64,000 nucleotides of DNA. Source: Parascedosporium putredinis. Lineage: Eukaryota > Ascomycota > Sordariomycetes > Microascales > Microascaceae. Positions 36,549-48,168 of this stretch are shown here, one piece after another (the first letter of the stretch is position 1; each line of letters starts with the position of its first letter). The position numbers and the translations under genes are program-made. The DNA is taken from positions 1,240,001 to 1,304,000 of the forward strand of contig CASHTG010000020.1 in the NCBI GenBank assembly GCA_949357655.1, in the 5' to 3' direction. The notes beneath the pieces are model-generated. The model made no database searches, was not told the DNA's origin, and saw nothing but the letters and a program-made list of their open reading frames with translations.

Positions 36549-37132
36549 GGCGAAGGAAGAAGGGGTGGTATAAGAGGGGAAAAAGGTGAACAAAAAGTGC
36601 GATGGTTCTGTGAATGGCTTAATCCTCTTGTTAACTCTTTTTGCGGAAGGAGATGAGGATGATTTGAGTATGATGTTTTGTGAAGTAGATGTGATTCCAA
36701 GGGGATGTTTGAAGCCTATTTAATCTTGATTCCGAGAGGGTATCCATTCTCAAGATGCTTGAAAAGGAAGACTACAATCTATCTCATGGCCTGATGGCAA
36801 CGCCTACTCACTTGCTCTCTCGGCCCGGTTCACAAATTCTTCGACCCAGCTGATCCCCTCTTCGTCACGGAGCCTTTGTGACTGTGGATCTAGGAGACAC
36901 CCATCTCGGAGACTTGGGCGGTGCCTCCTGGTTTTTTCCCTTCCTCTCGGTTCGGCTCAGAAAGAGCGAGCCGTGGTCGAGCCCCTAGCAACCCCCAGGA
37001 GCCCTCATTCCTGGAGAAGATGGAGAAACAAAGAGATCAAGAGGAAAGGGCTAGGTAGGAGACAGCCTCTGTGCCGGGATCTCGGCGTCGTGACTATGAG
37101 GAACCATCTCCGCCGGCCCCGCCCGGAATGTG

Positions 37133-37150
37133 TCCGGAATCACAACCAAT
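37133..37150 (+). repeat. Duplicated CCGG-CCAAT motif, copy 1
   Basis: TCCGGAATCACAACCAAT joins a CCGG palindrome to a CCAAT box. Copy 2, 83 bp further on, differs at one base of 18. Confidence 0.5.
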
Positions 37151-37215
37151 CGGAGTCTCGCTGGCCCCCAATTTCTCCAAACCGTCGGTTCGGCAGCGAT
37201 TTTTTTGGCGTGGTT

Positions 37216-37233
37216 TCCGGAATCTCAACCAAT
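37216..37233 (+). repeat. Duplicated CCGG-CCAAT motif, copy 2
   Basis: TCCGGAATCTCAACCAAT, the same orientation as copy 1. A role as a regulator-binding site is inference from position in the divergent promoter. Confidence 0.5.
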
Positions 37234-37956
37234 TGAACTTGAAGGGTCGTTAGCGTGCATTGTCCGCTTGCAACTCGTTGTCCCAGTCACCATGCGACTA
37301 ATATCACTAATACACCTGCACCCCACAATCCGGGGTTTCGAGCGGCGCATCTCTCGGCCGGGCGGCATCTCTTTGAACCCATCATGTCCATTCCGGCAAC
37401 ATCCTCCTGACTACCTTCTCTTCCCCGCCCCCTCTCTCGAATCCTTACCGTTAGAGGTCCACGTGTCGACGAATCATGGCCTGCGAGTTAACAATATTTC
37501 CACCCTTTGAATGGTGACTCCGCTCCATAGTCATGAGTCCCCTGCCATACTCCGGGCCAAGGTGGAGGACCTGAGCCCCGGAATCTAAGAAGTGACATGC
37601 CGCGGATGCACATAGAGATCTACCGCACTTCCTAGCCTTTGAACGAAAGTTGGGGTAAGGTTTGGGGTAGTCGGGGGCCCGAGGTGGAAGCGAGGGTCCC
37701 CGCATCTCATTAAGAAAAGCGGAAGAATCAGTCGTTGTAAAAACACCTTTGAACATGGGCCTTTTGACCCCTCCAAATCTCTCATCCTCGTCGTTTCTCG
37801 TAGGCTGTATCCTCTTGTCCTAGCCCTCATACCACTCATCAGCTTGTCCTTCTCCCACTTTCTCCCATCGTCATCCTGGCAGCCAGACAGATAACAAGAC
37901 TGCACACATACACACCCACTCGTCACACATTCACACTCACCGGCGCCATCAGAACC

Positions 37957-39726
37957 ATGGCTTCCAAAGCGCCCACGGCACCCATCGTGCCCATCAATGC
38001 CCCCAAACCCGGTGTCGGCGGCTACCAGCCCCTCAACCCGCGCACCGAGGTCCTCCCCGCAGGCTGGAACGGCTTCGACTCGCGGCCTCTCCCCTCCCCC
38101 ATCCTCGTAGAGCACGACGTCGCCATCCCCATGCGCGATGGCAAGATCCTCTACGCCGACGTATACCGGCCCCCTCCCGGCCCAGATGACGCGCCCGCCG
38201 CCCCCGTCCCCGCGCTTCTCTGCTGGAGCCCGTTTGGCAAAAGTTCAACGGCCTCATGTCGCTGAAGCTCATGACCCCGTGGAACCTGGGCATCCCCGAC
38301 GGCACCTTGAGCGGGCTAGAAAAGTTCGAGGCGCCCGACCCGGCCGACTGGGTGCCGGAGGGCTACGCCATCGTCAACATCGACTCCAGGGGCTCGGGCC
38401 ACTCAGAGGGCACCATGGTGATTATGGGCACGCAAGAGGCCGAGGACGGCTACGACGCCGTCGAGGACCTCGCGCGGAGACCTTGGTGCAACGGTAACGT
38501 GGGGCTCGTGGGGAACTCGCACTTGGCCATCGTGCAATGGTTCATCGCGGCGCAGCGACCCCTAGTCTCAAAGCCATTGCGCCGTGGGAAGGTTGCGGAG
38601 ATTTGTACCGCGAGCAGTTTGGCCGCGGCGGCATCTACGCCGGCGACCTGTTCGACAACCTCATCGTGCGGTACATGCTCAACGGCCACAACGGTATGGA
38701 GAGCTTCAAGGAAATGTTCAAGCAGCACCCCTTGCCAATGACTGGTGGAACGACAAGAGACCCGACATGAAGAAGATCAACGTGCCCACGTACATTACCG
38801 GCACGTGGACCAACACCATGCACGGCATGGGCGCCATCCGCGGCTGGCTCGAGGTCGATACTCCGGATAAGTGGCTCCGGTGGCATCCTTGGCAGGAGTG
38901 GTACGATCTCTGGGGGAACCCCCAAGCCAAGGCCGAGCTTTTCCAGTTCTTCGGTCGCTATCTCAAGGGCGAGGAGAACGGGTGGGAAAATACGCCCAAG
39001 GTCCGCATGGCGCTCCTCAAATTCGGCCAGTCGGACCCCATCGAGAATATCGTCGTCCCCGACTTCCCACTTCCCGATACGGACTACAAGAGCCTCTATC
39101 TACAGTCAGATGGGACCCTCGGAAGCGAAGCCTCCAAGGAATCCTCCTTCATTTCTTACAACTCGGAATCGAGCGAGTCGGCGGCTTTCAAGTACACCTT
39201 TGCCCAAAAGTCGCAGATCGTCGGCATGCCCAAGGCCGTCCTTTACATGTCTTGCGACGACCACGACGACATGGACGTCTACGTCTTTATAGAGAAGCTC
39301 GACAAGGACGGTAACCAGATGAAGAGCTTGAATATCCCCTGGAAGGGAATCCCCGTCCAATCCTTTGACGACTTCACCCCGGAGCAGTCCACCGAGGTGG
39401 TGCTGTACAAGGGCCCCGTCGGAATCCTGAGGGCCTCGCATCGCGAGATCGACCCTGCGCGCTCCATGCACACTAATTGGCCCTTCCACCCTCACGAGAA
39501 AGAGGAGAAGCTGACCCCCGGTACCGTGGTTAGGTTAGATATTGGCATCTGGGCCATGGGTATCGAGTACGAGGCGGGCGAGAGCTTGAGGGTTCATGTG
39601 AGCGGCCGCAGTTTCGCCGTTGCCAACTTTGGGACGCTGGAGCATCTCGACAACAAGGGGACACACAAGGTGCATATAGGCGGAGAGTACCCAAGCCACT
39701 TGATTCTTCCATTTGTATCCATTTAG
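37957..39726 (+). CDS. CocE/NonD-family (S15-type) acyl hydrolase or peptidase
   Basis: Serine hydrolase of about 590 residues related to cocaine esterase and X-Pro dipeptidyl-peptidase. An N-terminal alpha/beta-hydrolase part (VAIPMRDGKILYADVYRP, then YAIVNIDSRGSGHSEG) is followed by a nucleophile region reading GLVGNSHLAIVQW, where the family usually has GxSYxG. A helical cap, the WTNTMHGMGAIRGW segment and KWLRWHPWQEWYDLW follow, then a C-terminal jelly-roll part (IVGMPKAVLYMS, GIWAMGIEYEAGESLRVHVSG). No signal peptide, so it is probably intracellular. Shifts near 38240, 38565 and 38735 break the frame; no intron is seen. The start MASKAPTAPIVP follows CAGAACCATGG. Substrate unknown; in fungi this family includes enzymes that act on esters and amides. 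It is the last gene before the housekeeping splicing factor. Confidence 0.88.
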
Positions 39727-40227
39727 ACTTATAGGGAACCGCGTGCGCTATGGGGTGGTATTCACAGTATGACGGCTGGCTTCTTCTGTTAATGATAGAT
39801 GGTTTCCGTGTAATTATTTCACGTCTTTTCTCGATATTATAGCCCGCATAATGATTCAGTAGAAGCTTGCTATTTTCTAGTTATTTTCTTTTTCTTCATC
39901 TTCGCATCTGCCAATACCTAGTTGAAGAGACAGCGTTGTAGGCCTGTGATGGCTGTACATCATTACTGTACAAAGGGAAAATACAAGGGAGTGATAAAGT
40001 CACGTGGAGATAAGATATGACATATTCGTCTCAACTCCCCTCCAAACATAATTTGGGAGCTCTTCCGATACCAAGGAAATCTAGCATCTAACTCGTCAAA
40101 CAACAATATTTATCTGGCTTGCCAAAGGCAACGCCTTTCCGCACCAATCTCCTCCCCGAAGTTTTGATACCCCTTTTATATCCATCCTCGACGTCTGGCG
40201 TACGCGAAATTGCCACAGGATCCCAGC
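39727..40227. other. Intergenic region before the splicing-factor gene
   Basis: AT-rich 3' flank of the hydrolase and short promoter of the G-patch gene. No gene is seen. Confidence 0.5.
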
Positions 40228-42815
40228 ATGGATCCGCCGACCATGGACGCGTCCAGGCTAAAGCACGCGGCTGCCTACGACTCGGACTCGTCCGTCGGCT
40301 CCGAGGATGACGAGTATCTCATGCCCTCGACGAACCCCTGGGCGACTACGATGGCGAGTTCCGTCCGCGAAAACGGAGACGAACAGGCGGCGGCGCCAAC
40401 GCAAAGGAGAAGGCTGCTCTGGGCGTGTTCGCCTCCGACAGTGACGACGACGGCCCGGGCCGCCGCTGGAAGAAGAAGACGCTGCGCAGAGCTGGCATGA
40501 ATTTCGTCTCCCAAGGTGCTGCCAAGGAGGACTCGGAGTCGGAAGAGGACGGCTCATGGGGCAAGCTCGGAGAAAATGAGATGGATGTAGATGAGAAGCC
40601 CCCGCGGGGAGGAACACTCGGAGGAGGAGGAGGACGACGACGATGAGGACGACGATATGGAGAATACTGGGCCGCGCGGCCTAGGATTCTCTCGCGGTGG
40701 TCTGGGTGCTGGCGATGCAAAGTCGCGCCCCGTGACCTTTGTGACTGGCGCGAAACTACAAGATATGAACCGCGAAGAGTCGGAAGGCGATGACGACGAC
40801 GATGGCGACGCGCGCCCTACCCTCGGTATGGGGTTCCGCCAGAGCGCACCAAAGAATGGTGGTCTCGGTGCCGGGAAGCCCCCGTCGCGGCCCAACGTCT
40901 CTTTCAAGCCCGCGACAAAATCCAATACCAGCAGCAGCAATCCCTTTGGCCGGGGCTTTGTACCCGCTTACGAAAACGAGCCGGTCCTCCGCGACGACTT
41001 ACCCGACACGCCAACGGTGGTGAGAAAAGCGATGCCGAGCGCGTTCGGCGGCGCCGGCGGGAAAAGTAAGAAGCCCAATCCTAGCTCCTTTGGTGCGAGG
41101 ATGATGGCCAAGATGGGCTACAAGGAAGGACAAGGTCTCGGAAAGGAAGGCCAGGGCCGCAACATTGTCATCGAGGCGAATCTCCGTCCACAAGGTGTTG
41201 GTCTTGGCGCCGTAAAAGAAAAGACGGACCGGGAGCGCAAAGAAGAGAAGCGCCAAGCGCGGTTACGAGGCGAGGAGGTGTCGGATTCGGAGGAGGAACG
41301 CAAGAAGGAGCGCAAAAGAAGCTCCAGCAGAAAAAGACCAAGCTCGGCGGCGGGTTCGACAGCGCGACCAGCACGCCCAAGAGGCAGAAGCCCAAGTATA
41401 TGACGGCGGAGGAGCTCAAGCGCGCCGCGCCGGGTGTCCACATCCCCGAGGCTTTCATGCCCATCCTCGACATGACGGGCCCCGGGAGCAAGCTGGTGAC
41501 ATCCGCCTCCGGCTTCAGCACGCCTACATCAACCGTCGAGTCGGCGGAGGCGGTGGCGACGAGAAAGATCATCAAGCAGGCCCACCGCGACCTCGCGGCA
41601 TTTTCGGAAGAGTGGCGGAACCTGTCGGAGAGGGATGCTTGGGTGGATAAGAAGCTCGCAGAGTGCGAGCAGGAGATGGAGGATCTCCGGCTCGGATACG
41701 AGAAACTACAAATGTTCTCCGAAGTTGTCACGAGCGAGCTACCTGCGGCCGGGTCCGACTGGGACAAGGTAATACAGTGCCTGCACAAGGCCGCCAACGT
41801 TGGGCCCTCGACGCCCGAAGCGGCGGCTGTCATCGTGGCGGCGCTGGAGCCTTTCTTCAAGGACCCGGAATGGGATCCACTTCTACAACCATCTCGTTAT
41901 GCGGCTGACATAAAGGGCCTCGAACCCTTACTTATGCCCGACGCGGACTCTGGCCAGGCGGTCGAGAAGCAAGACTCTACCTTATTCGGAAACACGGACG
42001 GGGTATACAGACACCACCAGCGGTCCACGACGCCGTACGAGAGCCTCATGTACCGTCTATGGCTCCCGCGCGCGCTCCGCAGCGTACGCGACTGGAAGGT
42101 ACAAGACCCCGACGCCCTCATGGCAGTCATCAACAACTGGGACACCCTCCTCCCCTCCTTTGTCCGCGCCGAGCTCATGGACAACGTGGTACGCCGACTC
42201 CACAGCGCCGTGACGGACTGGACGCCCCGCACGCGCAAGCAAAACCACCAGCTCCCGCACACCTGGCTCTTCCCCTGGCTCCCCCTCCTCCCCGCCTACC
42301 ACCTCGACCCACGGGGCACCGGCCTCGTGTCCGACGTGCGCCGCAAGTTCCGCCAGCTCATCGAGGTCTGGGAGTACGAGCGCGGGCCCGTCCCCGGACT
42401 CGCGCGCTGGCGCGAGGTCCTCGGCGCCGAGGAGTGGCTCGGCCTCCTCGTCGGCCACGTCGTGCCCAGCATGGCGCGCTACGTCCAGCGCCACTTCCGC
42501 GTCGACCCCGCCGACCAGGAACCCTACCTCGCCATCCTGGACGGCGTGCTCCGCTGGGCCCGCAGCGGGTCCGACCACGACGGCGTCCTGCCCACCCGCT
42601 ACGTCGCCGAGGTCGTCGCCGGCAAAGTCTTCCCCATGTGGCACGCCAAGCTCGCCGAGTGGTTCGCCCTCGGGCCCGACGCTGACCTCGCGGAGATTGC
42701 TGCCTGGTTCGAGTGGTGGGACGCGTACTACCCCCGTCCTGTGAGTAAGTTGCTGAGGGGCGAGTTTGAAAAGGGGCTGCTGGCCATGGAGAAGGCGTTG
42801 GATAAGATTACGTAG
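40228..42815 (+). CDS. G-patch splicing factor, Ntr1/Spp382 (TFIP11) family
   Basis: Nuclear protein of about 863 residues that activates the DEAH helicase Prp43 for spliceosome disassembly in this family. The N-terminus is acidic and Ser-rich (YDSDSSVGSEDDEY, EEEEDDDDEDDDM). The G-patch is SFGARMMAKMGYKEGQGLGK followed by EGQGRNIVIEA. Next come a charged linker (KKLQQKKTKLGGGFDSA across a shift) and a GCFC-type C-terminal domain with EELKRAAPGVHIPEAF, SLMYRLWLPRALRSVRDW, HTWLFPWLPLL and WFEWWDAYYPRP. One-base shifts lie near 40340, 40605 (probably an extra C) and 41310. No intron is seen. The ATG at 40228 is in a typical context. Such conserved genes usually mark the end of an accessory cluster. 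Confidence 0.93.
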
Positions 42816-43876
42816 TGTATTTTTGGGGGGGATAGTGTAACAAAGGGCATGGATAACCACGGGGCCCGAGGCATGGGTTTTTGGCCTGTCTTATCCCTCT
42901 TATTTTGGTATTTGATGAGAGTCCAATGCTTGGTGAAGACGGCATCGCACTCGCACATTTCCACACACACACACACGCGCATGCGCGCAGGACAGATTTC
43001 TTTTTATATCCCAAACCGATAGACTTTTAGAGGGACACATCTCTCATACTCAATTTATAAGACTCAAAATGGAGGGCGGGGTAGAAATCCACAGCCCAAC
43101 CTTATCACATCCTTTCTCACAACCTTGGCATCTAGTACTGAGTTCGTTCACCTCGCATCACCACGTCTCATATTTGTATGAGGCTAGGAAACAGGCAGAG
43201 AGCGGGTAGCCTTGATTCGATTCCCAGCCACGGACAGGACATGAGGGCATTCCCAGTTGATCAATATACCGCATTCGCACAGAGTCACCATGGTAGGAAG
43301 AAGGGTCACTCGATCCAGATATAAAAATAGCAGATACAACTAAAAAGACACAGCCTATGATACAAACTCCCAGGGGAAGGAAAAACATCCCAGCACAACT
43401 TTCTCACAAGCCTCCCTTCCCTATTCCCCGCTCAACCTTTCCTATATCGCTCCCTCAAGACCCTACCACAACCTCCTCGTCCTTCCTTCATCCTTCATAT
43501 CAGACGGGTATTCCTATCGAATCCATAAATCCTTCAAGTGCCCCATGTCAATCCATCGCCGTCCAGCTGAAAAGAGGAAAAAGAAATCGACAGGAGAACA
43601 ACGATGAGGAAAAAGTAAACATGGGAAAAAGAGACAAGAAACAAAAATGCACCAGATCAAGAGAGCAACAAGCACCCCCTTGAATTCCAGTCCATACACG
43701 CGTCTTCCACATGATGCACTTCCATCAATACAAAGAGTTTATCAGTTTCCTTCCGCGCTCGTGGTATCCTCATCCTCTGCGTCTTCAGCATCTCTTCTAA
43801 ATCTCACCACCCACCTCACCTCACCCTCCACACAAACTAGCCTAACGTACAGACATACACGTAATCATATCACACC
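42816..43876. other. Convergent 3' region between splicing factor and SAPS gene
   Basis: Contains a (CA)n tract followed by CGCGCATGCGCGC at about 42963-42988. A 76-codon minus-strand open frame at 43158-43388 starts with a hydrophobic stretch. No supported gene. Confidence 0.45.
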
Positions 43877-46800
43877 TCATACCACCACTTCATCATCCGT
43901 ATCGTCAAGCGTCGTCCGCTTCTTCGCTTCGGTAGTGGTATTGTTGTTGTTGTTGCCGTTGCTATTGTTGGCGCTGTTGCTATTGCTACAGTTGTTGCTG
44001 ACCTGGGGATCAGGCACGGCGGTCGAGATCGTCTCCGGCCCCTTGGTTGTCTCCTCCGTCGGGCCATCAGCAGGCTTAGACTCGCCCGTCTCTGCATCGT
44101 CCGACTTCCCGACCTCTCCCTCGGCGTCATCGGCCTTGCTATTGCCGAAGCTCGAGTTTGTAAACGGCCATAAACCACCAAAGGCGGACTTTTGCCCGAT
44201 CCCTGACGACGGTGGATGCACCGCAAGTGGCCTCACGACTGTCGGTCCGGGCTTCGAATCGACTTCAGCCATGGCAAAATCGCCAAACTCTTCGTCTTCT
44301 TCCTCATCCACTTCGTCCGAGTCATTAGTGTCGCGGTCATTGCCTACCTCCCGCGCAACCACGCTACGCCACCAGCCTCCCCTTTCCGATCTTCCCCAGC
44401 CCATATCGGCATCATGGTCATCTTCGTCACTGTCCACCTCGTCCGCGTCGTCGCCAAAAGGGTTTCTGAGTGGCGCGGGAACGGCAGGCTCCGAGTGCGC
44501 CGAACCGTCGTTATCCCTTTCAGAATCGCCATTCTGCTGTCCGGCATCCTCCGAGTCCATGGCCGCTGACGCAGCCGCCGTCGCCGCTGCCTGCTGCTGC
44601 TGGTGCATCTTGAGCCTCGCGGCAAGTTGGAGTCGAGCCCTCGAAGGCGGAATGTTCAGGGGCGGAGGCGGCGGCGGCGGTGGGGGATCGATGGCGGGTT
44701 CAGCGAGGATCCGTTGTTGTTTAGAGGGTCGGTATAGGACCGAAACTATGCAAGTTAGTCTGGACTGCCTTTGCTTGGTAGAAACGACCCAAGACTACGA
44801 AAGGCCGACAGGGAGGAGAAGAAAAAAGTGGCCCCTCTCGTCTACTGCGGGGAGTCTTCTGCGGGGAGCGATCCTCAAGCTCGTACCTCGTTATTAATGT
44901 CTTCCTCGGTATCTTCCGTCTCGTCCTCTTCCTCGTCGCTAGAGCTGCCAAACCCAGACATCATCGTCCCAGCGCTAATAGCAAAGGGCCGATGCCGTTG
45001 CCGCCGTTGTCGCTGTTCAGGTCGAGGCTCCCGTTCAGGCCAGCCTCAGCTAGCGCATTAGAGCCGCCAGATTGAAGACTGTTGCCCAGACCCATCGAGC
45101 CCCTAGACCAGAGAGACCCACTCCGGAGAGGCCAGACATGGCTGCGGCTCTGTTGCTCATAGCTACTTCAGGCCTTACGCCGCCAAGAATGGCGTTATCG
45201 CGCTCGCGAGTCTCGGCGAGAGATCCCTCCACGTAGTTGACCCAATCAGGGCTCATCACGCGCTCCAGAACAGTCTCGGACAAGATCTCAGGGGATGGCG
45301 CTCGGTGAACTTGACGACTTCCTCGGCTATCAGAGTCAGATGTCCCATATAGCCCATCCGCGTCCTGGTCTTGGCCTGCGACTCGTCACTGATTACTTGG
45401 CCTCGGATAATAGCGGTGGTGACGTCGGCGGCTTCAAACAAGGAGACGGCTAACGTGGGATTATAGCCCCGATCCATGGGGCCGTTGAAGACCTGCTGAA
45501 CAACGTCGTAAACCACGTTATGGAGGAAGTTGTTCCATGGGTACTTGAAAAAGAAAGTCTGGAGGTTGGGGGTTAGTTTCCCGCGTTAGTACTCTTCGTC
45601 TTATTCCGCAGCTTGGGTTCGCCCGAGGCCACTTACCAAGATTGTCGGCACAACACGGTGCTCAACAAACTGCATCTTCAGATAATCGCCCACCACAGGT
45701 TGGATGGAACTGCGCTGAGCTTCAAACGGAGGATCGGGAACAGCTCGGATAATGATGGATTCGACGCCAGCCTCGGCCTGGTCGGCTTCATCGTCTCCTT
45801 CCTCCTTTTCGGCAACCATTTTCGATTTCACCGGGGGTCCAGATGACGACGTGGGGGGCGGGCGCGGCGGGTAGGGGTTCATCGTCGGACTTGGTCTCTT
45901 CGTCGCTTGAAGACTTGGAGGAATCATCATCATCCCTTATAGAAGCAACTGCAGCTTGCGGGGCTCGGGTGCCTCCAGCTTGGCGGGAGCGTCAGACTTG
46001 TTCGAGGCTTCGGGTTCGTCCTTTGTAGCCGGGGTTACGTCGGTCTCGGAGATTTCGGGAGTGGGCGCTTCTCGGGAATCCTGATCAGGAAGGGATTCAT
46101 TTGCGGTGGTGGTGGCTGGCGTCAACACAACAGAAGAATCAGAAGCATCATCTTGGGCCGAAGCAGTGGTATCAATCGTGGGAGCAGTTCGGGCATCCAC
46201 CTTGTCTTCTTGTGCAATCTTCTCGTTCTGTGATTCGGCAGTTTCCGTCTTCTCAGTAATGTCCTTCTTCTCCGCGGCGCTGGTGACGGCGGGTGTAGAG
46301 TCGATTGAATCAGCCGTTTTCTTGCGAGGGGATAGTGGAGCCACAATAAGATCAGGGTCATCAAACTGTGGGCTTTCGATATCTCCGTCATCCTTGATTA
46401 GAAGCCTGGGAGAGCTCAAGGGCTCGTCCACCAGCTCGTCGTCATCCTTGTCGAAGAATGAAGGAATAGGTACAGGGGGTGGTATCTCTTCTTCCGCCTT
46501 GACAAACTCGTGCGAGGTATCCTCGTTCATCTCGCGGCTGTGCTCGACTTCTTCAAAACCGTCATCTTCGGCATTGTTGGTCACTTCGAGACGTCGGCTA
46601 TCGCTATGGGCGGTGTTGTGAGAGAACCTCATGGTGAGCTCGTCAGCAGATGTCGAGGCCTCGTCTTCACGACGGGGGATGAGCTTGCCCTCTCCTCGAA
46701 GGCGCTGTCGCTCGATATCGCGGGCAGCGATCAGCTCCTCTGAGCCAACCTCGTTCATCAGCCCCATGTTGCTGCAGTGGAGAAGTTCGGCCATGAGTTC

Positions 46801-48168
46801 GCACGTCTTAAATCGATCGAAACCCAAAGGCTGAAGCTTCTCTCCAAACGTCGAACTCATGTGCTTCTTCTGGGCGGGCGCGTTCATGATGAGGTTCATA
46901 AAATCGGGCACATGGTCGGCAAAAAGACGGAGAAGCGTGCCCAAGTAAATGGGGTCACGACACGAGGGGTGGAGCCCTCATCCGCGCCCACGTCAGGATC
47001 ATAGTCGGAGTTGTTCTTCCTAATAACCTCGATTACGATTCCGACACCGACGGTCAGGGATTGCCGCCCGTCAGCATATATTTTATAAGCTGTTGAACGC
47101 ATGGGCGAGAAACAAGCTGCCGAGTGAGTTCATTAGGCCCAATGCATTGCTGTTCATTCTGAGAGGCGTTGGCGGATATGGTGATGATGGCCTTGATGAA
47201 GTCTCCCGCTGCGGTCTGAACGACCCAATTTCGGTCGGGGAAAGGCAAGAGAGAAGGATCGGAACGACATCTTGAGAGTAAAGCCACTACAATAGTAAAG
47301 GAAAAGTAGAGCTAAGTTAGCAATTTGGTACGTTCGTAATCACTAGTGAATTCAACAGAAGAACAGCACTCCCAAGGCTTGGACATTCGACCATCACTGC
47401 GATGCGAGTATAGATGTCTCCTTACCCAAGCCCGTACGTTGGGGAGGCAGACTAGAGCGCATATAAAGAACGGAGGGTCAGGGAGGGCGGTAGGAAACTA
47501 ACCTCGACAATGCCGTGGCCGCCTTCGGTCCTATCGAGGGCGATCACTTTCAAAAGCAGGTCCATGATCATGGGGCATTCCACATGGCTTAGGAGGTCTG
47601 AGACGGCGTTGGGGAAGCTCTTGAGCAGTTCGATCATCTCCTCTGTCTTTTTCTCGAAGAGAGCCTCATTCACTTTGGTAAAATACGATGCCTGCAAAGG
47701 ATCAAGCGGGGAGGGGCGCTTCAGAAATTGCCAGAAGTTGCGAATCAGGCCGCCATTTTCCATCAGGGCTTCGTAGATAGACCAAGTGTCTGAAGCAAGC
47801 ACCTCGGAGGCGACATAGGCGTATCGATTGCGCTTCTTCTCGCCATCATCATCGCCAACATCGCTCATCGCCCTAGATGACGCGCGCGAGCGCGTGAAAG
47901 GGAAGGGGGTAGATGGGGCCTTTTCATTGTCTGACGCATCGTCCTTCTCCGAAGCGAGGACAGGTTCAAGTTTAGGGGCAACCACGTAGTGAAGGAGCTG
48001 TTCTAAGACTGGCTCGTCGCGCAGATATTCGATGAGCTTTGCATTGTGTTGCTTAATCTCGTGGAGAAGCTCGCCTTCGTCCAGTAGATTCTCGAGGGTA
48101 AAGTCAGCCTTCTCGAGGAGGGTATCGATAGTGGAGATGTTGGCGTAGCCGCCAAATCTCCAAAACAT
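43877..48168 (-). CDS. SAPS-domain protein, SIT4 phosphatase-associated (Sap155/185/190 family)
   Basis: Regulatory partner of the PP2A-like phosphatase Sit4/PP6, involved in cell-cycle and nutrient signalling in yeast. About 1,285 residues in four exons: 48168-47503, 47286-45637, 45558-44887 and 44745-43877. The N-terminus MFWRFGGYANISTIDTLLEK and DEGELLHEIKQHNAKLIEYL are typical of the family. The helical-repeat core continues with SQDVVPILLSCLSP, IGPNELTRQLVSRPCVQQLI and MNLIMNAPAQKKHMSSTFGE. A long acidic, Ser/Thr-rich disordered insertion (about 46700-45850) precedes YPWNNFLHNVVYDVVQQVFN and MGYMGHLTLIAEEVV. The tail is acidic with a poly-Asn tract (NSNGNNNNNTTT) encoded by a GTT-rich repeat near 43930-44000. 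Shifts lie in a C-run near 47240 and near 46980, 45940, 45850, 45290 and 45090. Confidence 0.93.

Larger units (their letters stand above)
36549..37956. promoter_or_regulatory. Divergent promoter region, PhyH oxygenase / CocE-type hydrolase
   Basis: The 1.4 kb between divergent starts. The PhyH-proximal side is AT-rich; the rest contains the duplicated CCGG/CCAAT motif listed separately and a further CCGGAATCT at 37578-37586. No convincing gene is present. Confidence 0.4.

Noticed and set aside
42057..42860. A 267-codon minus-strand open frame, and a 208-codon plus-strand frame at 42059-42685
   Set aside because: Both overlap the conserved C-terminal domain of the Ntr1-type splicing factor in other frames.
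43195..43260. A T-loop-like word near 43210 suggesting a tRNA
   Set aside because: No acceptor, D or anticodon stems pair around it on either strand.
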